Positions 8,674 to 16,814 of a DNA stretch of 47,793 nt are shown here, in pieces. Each line of letters opens with the position of its first letter. Position 1 is the first letter of the stretch. Source of the stretch: an uncultured Lamprocystis sp. GTDB taxonomy: Bacteria; Pseudomonadota; Gammaproteobacteria; Chromatiales; Chromatiaceae. The stretch lies in assembly GCF_903933125.1 (NCBI RefSeq), contig NZ_CAIZIZ010000408.1:1-47793 (forward strand), read 5' to 3'. The position numbers and the translations under genes are program-made. The notes under the pieces are model-generated. The model was given only the letters and a program-made list of their open reading frames with translations. It was not told the origin of the DNA and searched no databases.

Positions 8674-10542
8674 ATGCTCGAGCCCACCATGATCCATCAT
8701 CAGGTTGCGCCTTTCTTCGAACGGCGGGTCACCGGGCACTATCGGGTACAACTGCGGATGGACGCTGCGGATGCGCCGGTCGCGGTCTTTTTGCGCAGTG
8801 AGCCCGATAACGAGGAGCGTCTGGTTCCCATGGACCTGATCGCGGAACACGGCCGCTATCGGGTCTACACGGCCGAACTCACCCCCAACCCGGCCGCGGC
8901 GGTCACGGTCTATGCCTTCAAAGCGCTGTGGGCGAACCGCCAGTGCTGGCTGGACGCGGCCGGCGTCAGCCCGCGCATGCCCTTGCGCGAGCGCTTTTTT
9001 CGCGTCAACACCGAGGAGTCGCCGCCGGACTGGGTGCCCGATCAGGTGTTCTACCAGATCTTTCCGGAGCGTTTCCGCAATGGCGATCCGGCGCTGAGTC
9101 CCCGGTCGGGCGCCTATGTGCTGCGTGATGACGGTCCGATCCGGGCCAAGGCCTGGGGCGAGCCGATCGACCCACAGCACCCCAACAGCGAGTTCTACGG
9201 CGGTGACCTGATCGGGGTGCGCCAGTCGTTGGACTATCTGCAAGACCTGGGTGTCACCGCCATCTATCTGAACCCGATCTTCACCTCGCCGAGCGTGCAC
9301 AAGTACGACACCGAGGACTTCGCGCACGTGGACCCCTATCTGGGCGGTGATGCGGCCCTGGCGGATCTGCGCGCCGCCACCGTGGGTCGCGGTATCCGCA
9401 TCCTGCTGGATGCGGTCTTCAATCACACCTCGGATACCCATCCCTGGTTCAATCGGTGGGGAACGCATCCGGACAAGGGGGCCTATCAGGACGTGGCGGC
9501 TCCCTTCCGTAGCGCCTACACCTTCCATGATGCGGCCGACCCCGACAGTTACCACTGCTGGCAGGGGTCCAAAGTCCTGCCGGTACTCGACCTCGGCGAT
9601 CCGCAGGTGCGCGCCTATCTGATCGACGGCGAGCACGCCATCGCCCGTCACTGGCTGCGTCCGCCCTATTGTGTGGATGGCTGGCGGATCGATGTCGCCC
9701 ACATGATGGGGGAAGGCACCGGGGCGCGCCATAACGACCGGGTCCTGCGCGCCTTGCGGCTGGCGATCAAGGATGAAAGTCCGCGGGCCTATGTGCTCGG
9801 TGAACACTTCGGCGAGGCGACCCGTTGGCTCCAGGGCGACCAGGAGGACGCGGCCATGAACTATTACGGCTTCTCCCACCCGGTACGCGCCTTTCTGGCC
9901 GGCCAGGACGTCAATTATCACCCGATCACCGTGGACGCCGCCGACTTCGATCAATGGCTCACCGACGCCCGCTCGCGCATCCCCTATGCCAATCAACTCT
10001 GCCAGTTCAACCTGCTCGGTTCCCACGACACCGCGCGCTTTCTGACGCTGATCGGTGAAGACCCTGGTCTGATGCGTCTCGCGCTCCTGCTCCTCTTCAC
10101 CTATCCCGGTGTGCCCTGCATCTATTACGGCGATGAGATCGGCATGACCGGCGGCAACGATCCCTACAACCGGGCCTGCTTCGATTGGGATCCGAAACAC
10201 TGGGATCAGGACCTGCGTACCTGGGTCCAGACCCTGGCCGGCCTCCGCCGTGACCATCCGGCACTGCGTCGGGGCGCCTATCAGACCTTGCTGGCGGTCG
10301 GCGACCTGTTCGCCTGCGCCCGGATCCTGGGGGACGAGGTCATCATGCTGATCCTCAACCGCGCGCTCGATCCGCGGTCCGGCGTGCGTATTCCGCTGGT
10401 GGGATTGCCGGGCAGTGCCGCGCGGCTTGCGGTCTTGGTTGGTGACTGCCCTTGGGGGTTGGGCGGGGATATTTTGAGTGTTGATCTGGGGGGTAAGGAG
10501 GCACTGTTGTTGCGGGGGCAACTGAGTGAGGTGCCGGGTTGA
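8674..10542 (+). CDS. malZ: maltodextrin glucosidase (GH13 alpha-glycosidase)
   Basis: 622 residues, close to E. coli MalZ length. The N-terminal immunoglobulin-like domain (about 1-120) contains 'RSEPDNEERLVPM', which parallels the MalZ N-terminus. It is followed by a GH13 barrel opening with 'DQVFYQIFPERF'. Catalytic residues are the nucleophile Asp340 in 'DGWRIDVAHM', the acid/base Glu377 in 'VLGEHFGE' and Asp452 in 'SHDTARF'. 'PGVPCIYYGDEIGM' is also diagnostic. It hydrolyses short maltodextrins, releasing glucose, in the cytoplasm. No maltose transport genes are nearby, so glycogen or maltodextrin turnover is the likely use. Start ATG 8674 has AGGA about 10 nt upstream. Confidence 0.93.
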   Translation: MLEPTMIHHQVAPFFERRVTGHYRVQLRMDAADAPVAVFLRSEPDNEERLVPMDLIAEHGRYRVYTAELTPNPAAAVTVYAFKALWANRQCWLDAAGVSPRMPLRERFFRVNTEESPPDWVPDQVFYQIFPERFRNGDPALSPRSGAYVLRDDGPIRAKAWGEPIDPQHPNSEFYGGDLIGVRQSLDYLQDLGVTAIYLNPIFTSPSVHKYDTEDFAHVDPYLGGDAALADLRAATVGRGIRILLDAVFNHTSDTHPWFNRWGTHPDKGAYQDVAAPFRSAYTFHDAADPDSYHCWQGSKVLPVLDLGDPQVRAYLIDGEHAIARHWLRPPYCVDGWRIDVAHMMGEGTGARHNDRVLRALRLAIKDESPRAYVLGEHFGEATRWLQGDQEDAAMNYYGFSHPVRAFLAGQDVNYHPITVDAADFDQWLTDARSRIPYANQLCQFNLLGSHDTARFLTLIGEDPGLMRLALLLLFTYPGVPCIYYGDEIGMTGGNDPYNRACFDWDPKHWDQDLRTWVQTLAGLRRDHPALRRGAYQTLLAVGDLFACARILGDEVIMLILNRALDPRSGVRIPLVGLPGSAARLAVLVGDCPWGLGGDILSVDLGGKEALLLRGQLSEVPG

Positions 10543-10554
10543 GCCGCGACCGGG

Positions 10555-10860
10555 TTGGGAGATTTCACGCTCGTGTCCCTGCTGTTGCCGCTCGGCAGTG
10601 TGGCCGGGCCGCTCGATGGCGCAGCCATTTACTCCGGCAAGACCTGCGCCACCTGTCACGGCATCGACGGCGATACCCCGACCCGGACGGACTATCCGCT
10701 CCTGGGCGGCCAGAACGCCGACTATGCTTATGCCCAGATGATCGACATCAAGAGCGAGGAGCGCAACAACCGTCAGAGCGCGGCCATGCGCCAGGTGATG
10801 AACGTGGTCAGTGAAGCGGAGATGCGGGCCATGGCCGACTGGCTCGCGACGCTCAAATAA
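10555..10860 (+). CDS. small c-type cytochrome
   Basis: A class I cytochrome c with one haem site, C-A-T-C-H, about residue 31, followed by 'LLGGQNADYAYAQM' with the likely axial region 'AAMRQVMNVV'. The C-terminal helix is 'AEMRAMADWLATLK'. The pattern is that of small periplasmic cytochromes (c553/c4-like single domains). The only starts available are TTG 10555 and GTG 10573. The resulting leader is hydrophobic ('VSLLLPLGSVAG') but has no basic residue in front, so the 5' end looks trimmed or the start unusual. The frame is the same as malZ, 12 nt after its stop. About 101 residues. Confidence 0.75.
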   Translation: MGDFTLVSLLLPLGSVAGPLDGAAIYSGKTCATCHGIDGDTPTRTDYPLLGGQNADYAYAQMIDIKSEERNNRQSAAMRQVMNVVSEAEMRAMADWLATLK

Positions 10861-10919
10861 CGACAATCGGCGATGCGTTGATCATTATTCCGGCCACCTC
10901 GCCGCGGCCGGGGCCACGC

Positions 10920-11095
10920 CGTAGGAGCGGCCCCCGGCCGCGACGGGTTGCCGCAAGAGCGCGTAGCCGCCGATATGATCAAGGTCGCCGTGGGGCCCTG
11001 ATCGCTTCGCCAGCCCATTTGGCCTATGCTTCAGCATCGGTTCTTTTATAGCTGATAACCGGACGTAGGGGCGGGTTTCAAACCCGCCCCTGCAC
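10920..11095. repeat. intergenic interval with two palindromic repeats
   Basis: The 407-bp gap 10861-11267 has no credible gene. It contains a GTAGGAGCGGCC...GGCCGCGAC element at about 10921-10945. It also contains a near-perfect palindrome at 11065-11095 built on GTAGGGGCGGGTTT and AAACCCGCCCCT. The latter belongs to the same family as the copy at 42354-42422, including the flanking 'GATAACCGGAC' sequence. The function of these dispersed palindromes is unknown. Confidence 0.75.
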
Positions 11096-11267
11096 GAAGG
11101 GTCTGTCTGAGTATCAGGTACCAAGGTTCTATCGCCCGGCGTGGCGACGGCACCGTCTGCGCCGGCAGCGTCGTCGCCGCGGAACTGCGCTGCGGTGCCC
11201 TGAAGCTCGCGGAATCCTGCCGGAATTCGATATTCAATCTCTTGTCGCACTCTGTCGGAGCAACCCT

Positions 11268-11624
11268 ATGACATCGGCCTTAGAACGCTTTCAAGCCCTT
11301 ACCAAGGCGGCGCAGGAGCGGGCGCGAGCCAGCGTCGCGGATGCCGTCGCCCGGCAAGAATCGGCGCTGGGCGTGCCGGACCCGGACGCCCAGGAGGCGT
11401 CGAGCGAGACCGACCTGAAACTCCGCAAAGAAATTGAACAGGCGCGGGCGGACGTGGCGGTGCGCATCGAACAGACCCGCTGCGCGGTCAAAGCCGAGCT
11501 TGAGCAACTGCGCGGCAATGCGAGAACCGAGGTCGAGCACATGCGCGACGAGGCGAAGACCGAGGTCGAGCAATTACGGGGTGAAGTCACGACCGCGAAC
11601 GAACGCGGGCACAGTAACCCCTGA
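11268..11624 (+). CDS. small coiled-coil protein with 11-residue repeats
   Basis: 118 residues, hydrophilic, with no signal peptide or membrane segment. Residues about 45-110 form one long amphipathic helix. It contains three successive 11-residue repeats ('AELEQLRGNAR', 'TEVEHMRDEAK', 'TEVEQLRGEVT'), a hendecad pattern that gives a right-handed coiled coil. I do not recognise a family; apolipoprotein/LEA-like or phasin-like helical proteins share this look. The matching DNA repeat (GAGGTCGAGCA at about 11530 and 11562) shows recent internal duplication. It stands alone between repeats and the convergent ATPase/TPR cluster. Confidence 0.6.
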   Translation: MTSALERFQALTKAAQERARASVADAVARQESALGVPDPDAQEASSETDLKLRKEIEQARADVAVRIEQTRCAVKAELEQLRGNARTEVEHMRDEAKTEVEQLRGEVTTANERGHSNP

Positions 11625-11710
11625 GGTCATGGCTGAAGATGGGTGAAGGACTGCTGCGTTTGGCTCGCTCTTCGCGTGGTCCAGTCGTACACTAAGCGTC
11701 ATGACTAGGG

Positions 11711-12588
11711 CTATCGGTTAGACAGGAGTCCCAGCGGGGTGCAGAAGCGCTCCCGGTCGCGGGGGTCGCCGGCACCGTCGCTCTCGCCCGCGGCGAAGGG
11801 GCGGAAACGGTCCAGCACGGCGGCGGGCTTGGGCTGGTCCTTAAAGCGCTCGGTCAGGGTCGGGGGCATGGTCAACAGGTGCGCGACCAGGGGCCGGCCC
11901 TGTTCCCGAGCCTCGGGGCGCAGGCCGCAGAGGCGGTAGATCGCCTCGATCAGGTCGTAATGGGTGTGGTGGCTGTCCAGGGCCGCCAGGGCGCGCGTGT
12001 GGGCGGGGTCCAGGGGTTCGGCACCGTCGCCGCCTACCTGTGCATCCAAGAGTAAGGCCCAGGCGAATGGCTCGGCCGACTCGCCGCGGTCCAGTCGCGC
12101 CCGCAGGCGTTGGCGTTCCGTCGCCACCGCATCGGGTTGGTCCAGGGATAGGGCCAGCCGCAGCGCGTTGCCGTACTTCTCATCTCCCGCGCTGAAGCCC
12201 GCCAGGGCCTGAGCCAGCAGGGCGCGGGCCTCGTCGGGGCGGCACTGTTGCAGACGTAGATGGCCCAGGTTCATCTTCGGCACAGACGGATCATTTTTAT
12301 CCGTTAGGACAAGACTCCGCTCGTAAGCTGATTCCGCTTCCTCGCAGCGGCCGTCCAACTCCAACAACCTGCCTAAGTTGTTCCAGGGTAAGCGAACTTT
12401 GGATCGAGTTCGGCAGACTTACGGTAGGCCGACTCCGCCTCGTCGTAGCGGCCCAGGTGTTTCGTGAGCAGGTTGCCGAGACTATTCCAATGGTGCGCCT
12501 TGTCGGGCGCCCGCTCACAGGCCCGGCGCAACGCCGCCTCGGCCCTGGCGCCGGCCGCTGGGAGGTGATCCAGAACGAAGGCACCGAG
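11711..12588 (-). pseudogene. TPR region of the KGGVGR ATPase protein, out of frame
   Basis: Read with two frame changes (about 12586-12600 and about 12387), this stretch continues the ATPase above without loss of sequence. The first part reads 'LGAFVLDHLPAAGARAEAAL' and then 'KAHHWNSLGNLLTKHLGRYD'. After the second frame change come 'WNNLGRLLELDGRCEEAESA' and further helices to the stop at 11711. At least three tetratricopeptide repeats are visible, with the W-N-N/S-L-G and A-E-S-A-Y pattern. Each shift is the size of a single-base event, so this is either gene decay or sequencing/assembly error in a C-rich run. TPRs usually hold a partner protein. The intact protein would be about 715 residues. 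Confidence 0.75.
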
Positions 12589-13873
12589 TCTGATCGGGGC
12601 TTAGGGAATTGCTCCAGGCCAGCCGCTCCAGGTACCCAGGCAGGTCGATTTCGATCCCCGCCGCCACCCGAACTCCCGCCAGCCAGGTGTCCCGCGCCGC
12701 TTGCTCCGCGGGCAGGTCGTAGGGCCAATCCCAAGGCGGCAGGTTGATATAGGGGTTCGCGATGGGCACCAGTGCGCCCCCATCAGCAGCGGTCTGATCG
12801 CGCTGGGCGGGTTCTTGCTCGGGCGCCGTCGCCGGCAACAGCCGCAGTGCCCGACCCCGCGCCTCCGCCAGCATCGCGTCCTTGATGTCGTCGTTGTCCT
12901 CACTTCCATCCAGATCATGCGCAATGGCTCTGACCTCCCGGGCATAGAGCGCCTTCGGATAGTCGAGCAGCACCGGCTGGTCGCTGATGGCGAGCAGCGG
13001 GGTGTAGTGCAGGCTGAAGCTCGGCGGTACGGCCTCGCGGCGGCCATAGCTGTCCAGGCGCATGGACTCGCCCAGTTCGCGGTGGGCGCGTTCCAGCGCC
13101 GCGAGCACCGCGGCGTCCTCCCCGGCCGGGACCGGCGAGAGGACCAGGGTCAGGTGCAGCGGGAAGGCGCCGATGGGGATGCGCTCGCGTTGCAGCGCCT
13201 CGATGGTCAGGCGCAGGCCGCGCAGGTTCTGGTCGTTGAGCCCGCTGACCAGCACCATGCGGTCGGCCAGGTAGCCGAGGCTCAAGTCCACCAGCTCGTT
13301 GAAGCCGGTGCGGGCGTCCACCAGCAGCAGGTCGATGGCGCGGCCGGCGCCGGGCTGGCCCGCCGGGATGCGCCACTGTGCCAGATCCTGGCGCAGGTGC
13401 CGGGCCAGGGCACGAAAGGCGGTCCGGCCCGGGTCCTCATCCGGGCGGCCCTGGGGGGCGGGGATGGCCTCCAACACGGACGCGCCGCCCGGCGGGACGG
13501 GTTGCGTGTAGGCGCCGGAGCCGGCGTCGATCACCAGCACGCGCCCGGTCGTCACCTTGCCCTGGGGCAGCGGCACCGAGCGCAGCAGCAGATGCGGCGG
13601 CAGCAGGGCGATCTGCTCCGGTGCGCCGCCCACGGTGCGGACCTGATCGTCGCGGAAGGCGTTGAGCAGGTCGGCCATGCCCAGGCCGCGCCCGCGCGGG
13701 TCCAGATAGTCGGCATCGCGCAGCAGCGGGGAATAGCTGAGGCCCGGGGCGGACAGATCCAGATCCATCAGTGCGACCACCCGCCCCTGGGTCGCCCAAT
13801 GCATCGCCAGGTTGACCAGGAGCGCGGTACGGCCGACGCCGCCGTTGAATGAGAAGAAGCTGATGACCTTCAT
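12515..13873 (-). CDS. KGGVGR-type MinD/ParA-like ATPase, C-terminal TPR half frameshifted
   Basis: The protein starts 'MKVISFFSFNGGVGRTALLV'. This is a deviant Walker A of the ParA/MinD class in which the signature Lys is Asn and the Walker A Lys is Arg (N-G-G-V-G-R-T). A switch-I-like 'LMDLDLSAPGLSY' and a Walker B-like 'IDLLLVDARTGFNELVDL' follow. Proteins of this KGGVGR group, often fused to TPRs, occur in multi-gene conflict or peptide-modification clusters (established for related families; role here inferred). The real coding sense ends near residue 428. The last 30 or so codons ('RCLRSGSPPSGRRQGRGG') are out-of-frame read-through before a stop at 12515. The start overlaps the stop of the upstream gene by 4 nt, so translation is coupled. 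Confidence 0.75.
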   Translation of the reverse strand: MKVISFFSFNGGVGRTALLVNLAMHWATQGRVVALMDLDLSAPGLSYSPLLRDADYLDPRGRGLGMADLLNAFRDDQVRTVGGAPEQIALLPPHLLLRSVPLPQGKVTTGRVLVIDAGSGAYTQPVPPGGASVLEAIPAPQGRPDEDPGRTAFRALARHLRQDLAQWRIPAGQPGAGRAIDLLLVDARTGFNELVDLSLGYLADRMVLVSGLNDQNLRGLRLTIEALQRERIPIGAFPLHLTLVLSPVPAGEDAAVLAALERAHRELGESMRLDSYGRREAVPPSFSLHYTPLLAISDQPVLLDYPKALYAREVRAIAHDLDGSEDNDDIKDAMLAEARGRALRLLPATAPEQEPAQRDQTAADGGALVPIANPYINLPPWDWPYDLPAEQAARDTWLAGVRVAAGIEIDLPGYLERLAWSNSLSPDQTRCLRSGSPPSGRRQGRGGVAPGL

Positions 13874-14826
13874 GCGACGCGTTGCTCCCGGGTGTCACGC
13901 CGCTCGATCAGGTCCTTGACGTTGGGCCGCGCGGTCTCGGGCAGGCGCCACTCGTCAAGGCTGCGCTGGTAAAGCAGGCGCTCCGCGTCCGCGTCGGCCC
14001 GGTTGCCGACGGCGGAGCGTTCGTCCGCCTTGGCGAGAAACCGGGTGAACTCATCCTGCCAGTCGGGGTTCGCGGTCATCGCCATCCCCAACTCCCAACA
14101 CTGCCCGAGCCAGCGCCGCCGCAGCACCGGCAGCACGGCGCCGCAGCGGACCGTGACGCGCACGCCCTCGCGCAGCCCGCGGCGGCCGGCCAGTTCGGGG
14201 TGGACCTTGAGCAGGGCGCGGAAGGCGAGCAGCAAAAAGGCGAAGCGGTCCTCGCAGGCGGGCGCGCCGGTGGTCACGGCAAGGGTCGCGTCCCACAGGT
14301 CCACGACCTTGCCCCGCACGGACTGGTTGAGGTCCCCGCAGCGCGGTGGGGTGACGGCCAGCCACAGGTCGAGCACCCGGGCGGCATGGCGCAGCACCGC
14401 GTCGTCCAACTGGATCAGGCTGGTCAGCGGTTTGGGAAAGAAGTCATCGAGCAGACCCCAGAGCCCCCAACGCAGAAAGCGCGCCTGGTCCGGCCGGTTG
14501 GCGATTTGTGTGTAGCCCATCAGTGGGCCGAGCAGGTCCAGTACGGCGGTGTCGGGCCGCTCCTGGGCCAGTTGTCCCACCAGCAGCCGGGCGACGGCGG
14601 CGCGCAGATAGTCCCGGGCCGGTTCGTCCTCGGCCAACGACTCGTAAAGGTGGTAGATGAGCAGGTTGGCGTCGGGCTCCTCGCGCCCCAGGGGCGGGGA
14701 GACGATGTCCCCCACCGGCTCCGGGTTGCCGCTGACGCGCGCCAGGATCAGGGCCTCCAGGGGGTCGGCGCGGCGCTCCCGGACCACGTCCGACAGGTGG
14801 CGCAGATAGTCGGTCTGGGCGCTCAT
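13870..14826 (-). CDS. uncharacterised protein of the KGGVGR ATPase cluster
   Basis: 318 residues, mostly alpha-helical, acidic at the start and Arg-rich at the end, with no signal peptide, membrane segment or recognisable catalytic motif. I do not recognise the family. It sits in the middle of a three-gene run: its start overlaps the gene upstream by 4 nt and its stop overlaps the ATPase/TPR gene by 4 nt. It is therefore almost certainly made with both and probably forms part of the same complex or pathway. Helical repeat character (several L-L/A-rich helices of about 20 residues) suggests a scaffold or adaptor. Confidence 0.7.
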   Translation of the reverse strand: MSAQTDYLRHLSDVVRERRADPLEALILARVSGNPEPVGDIVSPPLGREEPDANLLIYHLYESLAEDEPARDYLRAAVARLLVGQLAQERPDTAVLDLLGPLMGYTQIANRPDQARFLRWGLWGLLDDFFPKPLTSLIQLDDAVLRHAARVLDLWLAVTPPRCGDLNQSVRGKVVDLWDATLAVTTGAPACEDRFAFLLLAFRALLKVHPELAGRRGLREGVRVTVRCGAVLPVLRRRWLGQCWELGMAMTANPDWQDEFTRFLAKADERSAVGNRADADAERLLYQRSLDEWRLPETARPNVKDLIERRDTREQRVA

Positions 14827-15272
14827 GGCACGGCCTTCAGACGGCGCACCGGCAGGGGATTGATGGTGATTTGCGTGTCCTCGCTGCCGACTGATTCATA
14901 GTCCTGGGAGCGGGCGACGGTCTCCGGGCGCGGGGTCTGGCCGCGGCCGACCGGGACGGTCCGGCCATAGGGGGCACCGGTGAGTTCGGGGCGAAAGCGC
15001 GTCTCCGTGCAGAAACCATCGACCGCCGTCGGCTTGAAGAAAGGGCCGGCGATGGCGTCGCTCGGCAGGATCAGTTCCACCGCGAGCCCGTCGGCCAGCG
15101 CACGGTCGATCTCGTGCTGGGGCAGCGCCAATTCTTCCATGTAGCGCTCGGGGTTGAGGCGGCTCGGCGTATCGGTGTCCGCGAAGGTCCACCAGGTGGT
15201 GGGGACCGGGCCGGTGCTGCCGTTGAGTCGGGTGGGGGCGCGGCTGAATTCTACACCGCGGGTCTTGCCCAA
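14823..15272 (-). CDS. uncharacterised protein, probably 5'-truncated
   Basis: About 149 residues if TTG 15272 is used; ATG at about 15140 ('MEELALPQHEIDRALADGLA') is an alternative that leaves 105. There is no recognised domain. The C-terminus is polar and Pro/Arg-rich. The stop overlaps the next gene by 4 nt (ATGA), so it is the first surviving member of the KGGVGR cluster. Immediately upstream the DNA changes to an out-of-place mfd-like scrap and an inverted-repeat element, and no ribosome-binding site is evident. A larger gene has probably lost its 5' part here. Confidence 0.5.
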   Translation of the reverse strand: MGKTRGVEFSRAPTRLNGSTGPVPTTWWTFADTDTPSRLNPERYMEELALPQHEIDRALADGLAVELILPSDAIAGPFFKPTAVDGFCTETRFRPELTGAPYGRTVPVGRGQTPRPETVARSQDYESVGSEDTQITINPLPVRRLKAVP

Positions 15273-15286
15273 GACACACGTACCTT

Positions 15287-15394
15287 CATGTCGGCCAGCA
15301 CGCCCTCGATGGCGCGCAACTGGTCCGGCGTCTCCTCGAAGGCGAAGACATCGGCGAAAGCGGCGTATTCCTGCCCCGTCGCGGGGAAGGTGAC
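15287..15394 (-). pseudogene. fragment resembling transcription-repair coupling factor Mfd
   Basis: About 36 residues, including 'EYAAFADVFAFEETPDQLRA' and 'IEGVLADM'. They match the helicase N-terminal border of Mfd (E. coli has 'LFCDSFPFETTPDQAQAI' followed by 'NAVLSDM' there). The Walker A region that must follow ('DRLVCGDVGFGKTE') is absent; the frame instead runs into 'KVRVSWARPAV' and a stop. It is an isolated scrap of a core gene, left by recombination. The intact mfd must be elsewhere. Confidence 0.6.
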
Positions 15395-15496
15395 GCTCTC
15401 GCGGGCGGCGCGCCGGGGACAGTGATGCTGATCGCGTCCCGCCCGCTCAGAAAGGACGCCCAGCCGTCGCACTGGCGGATGCTGAAGCCGTGCCGA

Positions 15497-15651
15497 CCTT
15501 GATCATCGTTCCGGCCAGCGACGGCCTGTCCGCAACTGGAGGTCGAGGCTTTAGCCGGTGGAGATTCCCGAGATCTCAAAGAACATCAGTGGTGCCTGCG
15601 CGCCGGACCGGCTAGAGCCTCGACCTCCAGTCGCCGGAACGATGACCAAGG
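15497..15651. repeat. MITE-like inverted-repeat element
   Basis: A left arm (15497-15558) and right arm (15608-15651) are imperfect inverted copies about 44 bp long when aligned. Both contain TCATCGTTCCGGC near the outside and CTGGAGGTCGAGGCT near the inside. The left arm has an 18-nt insertion relative to the right. The 49-bp centre encodes nothing. Total length about 155 bp. This fits a miniature inverted-repeat element or the solo ends of a deleted insertion sequence; no target duplication is obvious. Confidence 0.55.
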
Positions 15652-15705
15652 CCGCCATGCCGTATGATTGCGAAGACCCGACACGAGTCTGGATTGGAGC
15701 CATGA

Positions 15706-16134
15706 GAGCCACCCAACGCCTTCGCCAAGGGGGCCATCGGCGGCCCTTGGGAGGGCGAGTTACCGCGGTACGCCTGGTATAAATCGGGTGGCACCGTTTA
15801 CGAGGCCCGTTTGGTCAACCGCGTGCAGGGTACCTATAAAGGCTATTGTCTGCTGCCGGACGAGTGGCCCAAAGGACATGCGCAAGAACTGGAGGTCCAG
15901 GTCGCGCTTATCGATGATGCCGGAGCACTGCTGCGCCGCTCCCCCGGCCCATTCGACGGTCTCGTCGCGCTGCGTGGGCGCACGGAAAAGATCGATCCGC
16001 ACCGGACTCCCTGGGAGCAGGGCTACCAGGTCGCGCGGACCCTCAGGCACAGGCTCGGCCTCGGTGCCGATCCGCTGAACAGCGATGCGGCCTTGGCGGA
16101 AGCCTTTGCCATTCCCTCGCTTGACTGTGTGTAA
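15706..16134 (+). pseudogene. truncated gene; surviving frame ends near an ImmA/IrrE-like linker
   Basis: The frame is open from 15706 to the stop at 16134, but it has no ATG and no ribosome-binding site. Protein-like reading begins near 'PWEGELPRYAWYKSGGTVYE'. The first usable codon is TTG 15811, giving 107 residues. The end, 'TPWEQGYQVARTLRHRLGLG', resembles the segment that precedes the peptidase domain in some HTH-ImmA/IrrE proteins (weak). No HExxH follows. I read it as the middle of a gene that has lost both ends; a short functional protein is less likely. Confidence 0.4.
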
Positions 16135-16266
16135 TCGTTCAGACGCTTCACGTCACGTCTCGCGCGTTCGCAGGTGTTCTCAGAAACCTAGGGTCTTGGT
16201 GCACTATGTTGCCACGATCGCTCGTCAATGTCTCGCAGATCGATGCGCTGAGGTGGGGGGGGGTCT

Positions 16267-16388
16267 GAACGAGTACATCCAATCGACTATAGCGCAGCGC
16301 TGAGCGCGCCGACAGGGCAGCCGAACGAGTACATCCAATCGACTATAGCGCAGCGCTGAGCGCGCCGACAGGGCAGCCGAACGAGTAT
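16267..16388. repeat. 56-bp tandem repeat, two full copies plus a partial
   Basis: The unit begins GAACGAGTACATCCAATCGA and ends CCGACAGGGCAGCC. Copy 1 is 16267-16322 and copy 2 is 16323-16378, identical to each other. A third start ('GAACGAGTAT') follows at 16379 and decays. Exact identity points to recent slippage or recombination; the unit contains an AGCGCAGCGCTGAGCGC hairpin. Confidence 0.9.
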
Positions 16389-16527
16389 ATGGTCGCGTCG
16401 ATTGATTGTGTTCAGGGGGGTGATGCGAACCCACTGCGTGGAATCATCCTCAGTGGTCTTCGAAAGGACGATACTGAATGAGTGTTCAGTGCTATCCGTC
16501 GTACAAGAACGCTGTCTTGGACCCACG

Positions 16528-16581
16528 GGACGCTGGAGCGTCCGCGCTTGCTCCCACGCTGGAGCGCTGGAGCGTGGGAGC
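16528..16581. repeat. palindromic repeats of the CGCTGGAGCG family
   Basis: GGACGCTGGAGCGTCC (16528-16543) is followed by an inverted repeat with arms GCTCCCACGCT and AGCGTGGGAGC (16550-16581). This is the same family as 8513-8618. Confidence 0.8.
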
Positions 16582-16814
16582 GAGCGAACGTCACGCCCGT
16601 GGCGCCGACCCGCCGCCCGCGCTGTCCAACGCTCCATCAGTCTGCCTGAGGGGACCGGTGAATTCGCCACCAGTGTCAGGCACGAACCGCATCGTTCGCG
16701 ATTCGGCGGTCCGAAGCAGTCGCCGCCCGGATTCATGCGTCGGCCGTCCCAACAAGAACGACGGCCGATGAATCGCACCCGGAACACCCACACAGCACAC
16801 AGGAGATACCCCGC

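Larger units (their letters stand above)
16135..16814. other. 680-bp non-coding interval with tandem and palindromic repeats
   Basis: No gene is credible here. It holds a 56-bp tandem duplication at 16267-16388, a palindromic repeat cluster at 16528-16581 and the upstream region of the exported protein at 16815, with AGGAG about 10 nt before its ATG. Confidence 0.6.

Noticed and set aside
8662-10866. A 734-codon open frame on the minus strand
   Set aside because: It is antisense to malZ, whose catalytic residues are all in place; long antisense frames are normal in GC-rich DNA and this one shows no domain.
12515-12600. Programmed ribosomal frameshifting to join the ATPase and TPR parts
   Set aside because: No slippery heptamer or downstream pseudoknot is evident, and a second shift at about 12387 would also be needed; mutation or sequence error is simpler.
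16267-16388. Tandem repeat as a CRISPR array
   Set aside because: The 56-bp units are identical throughout with no variable spacers, and no cas gene is present.
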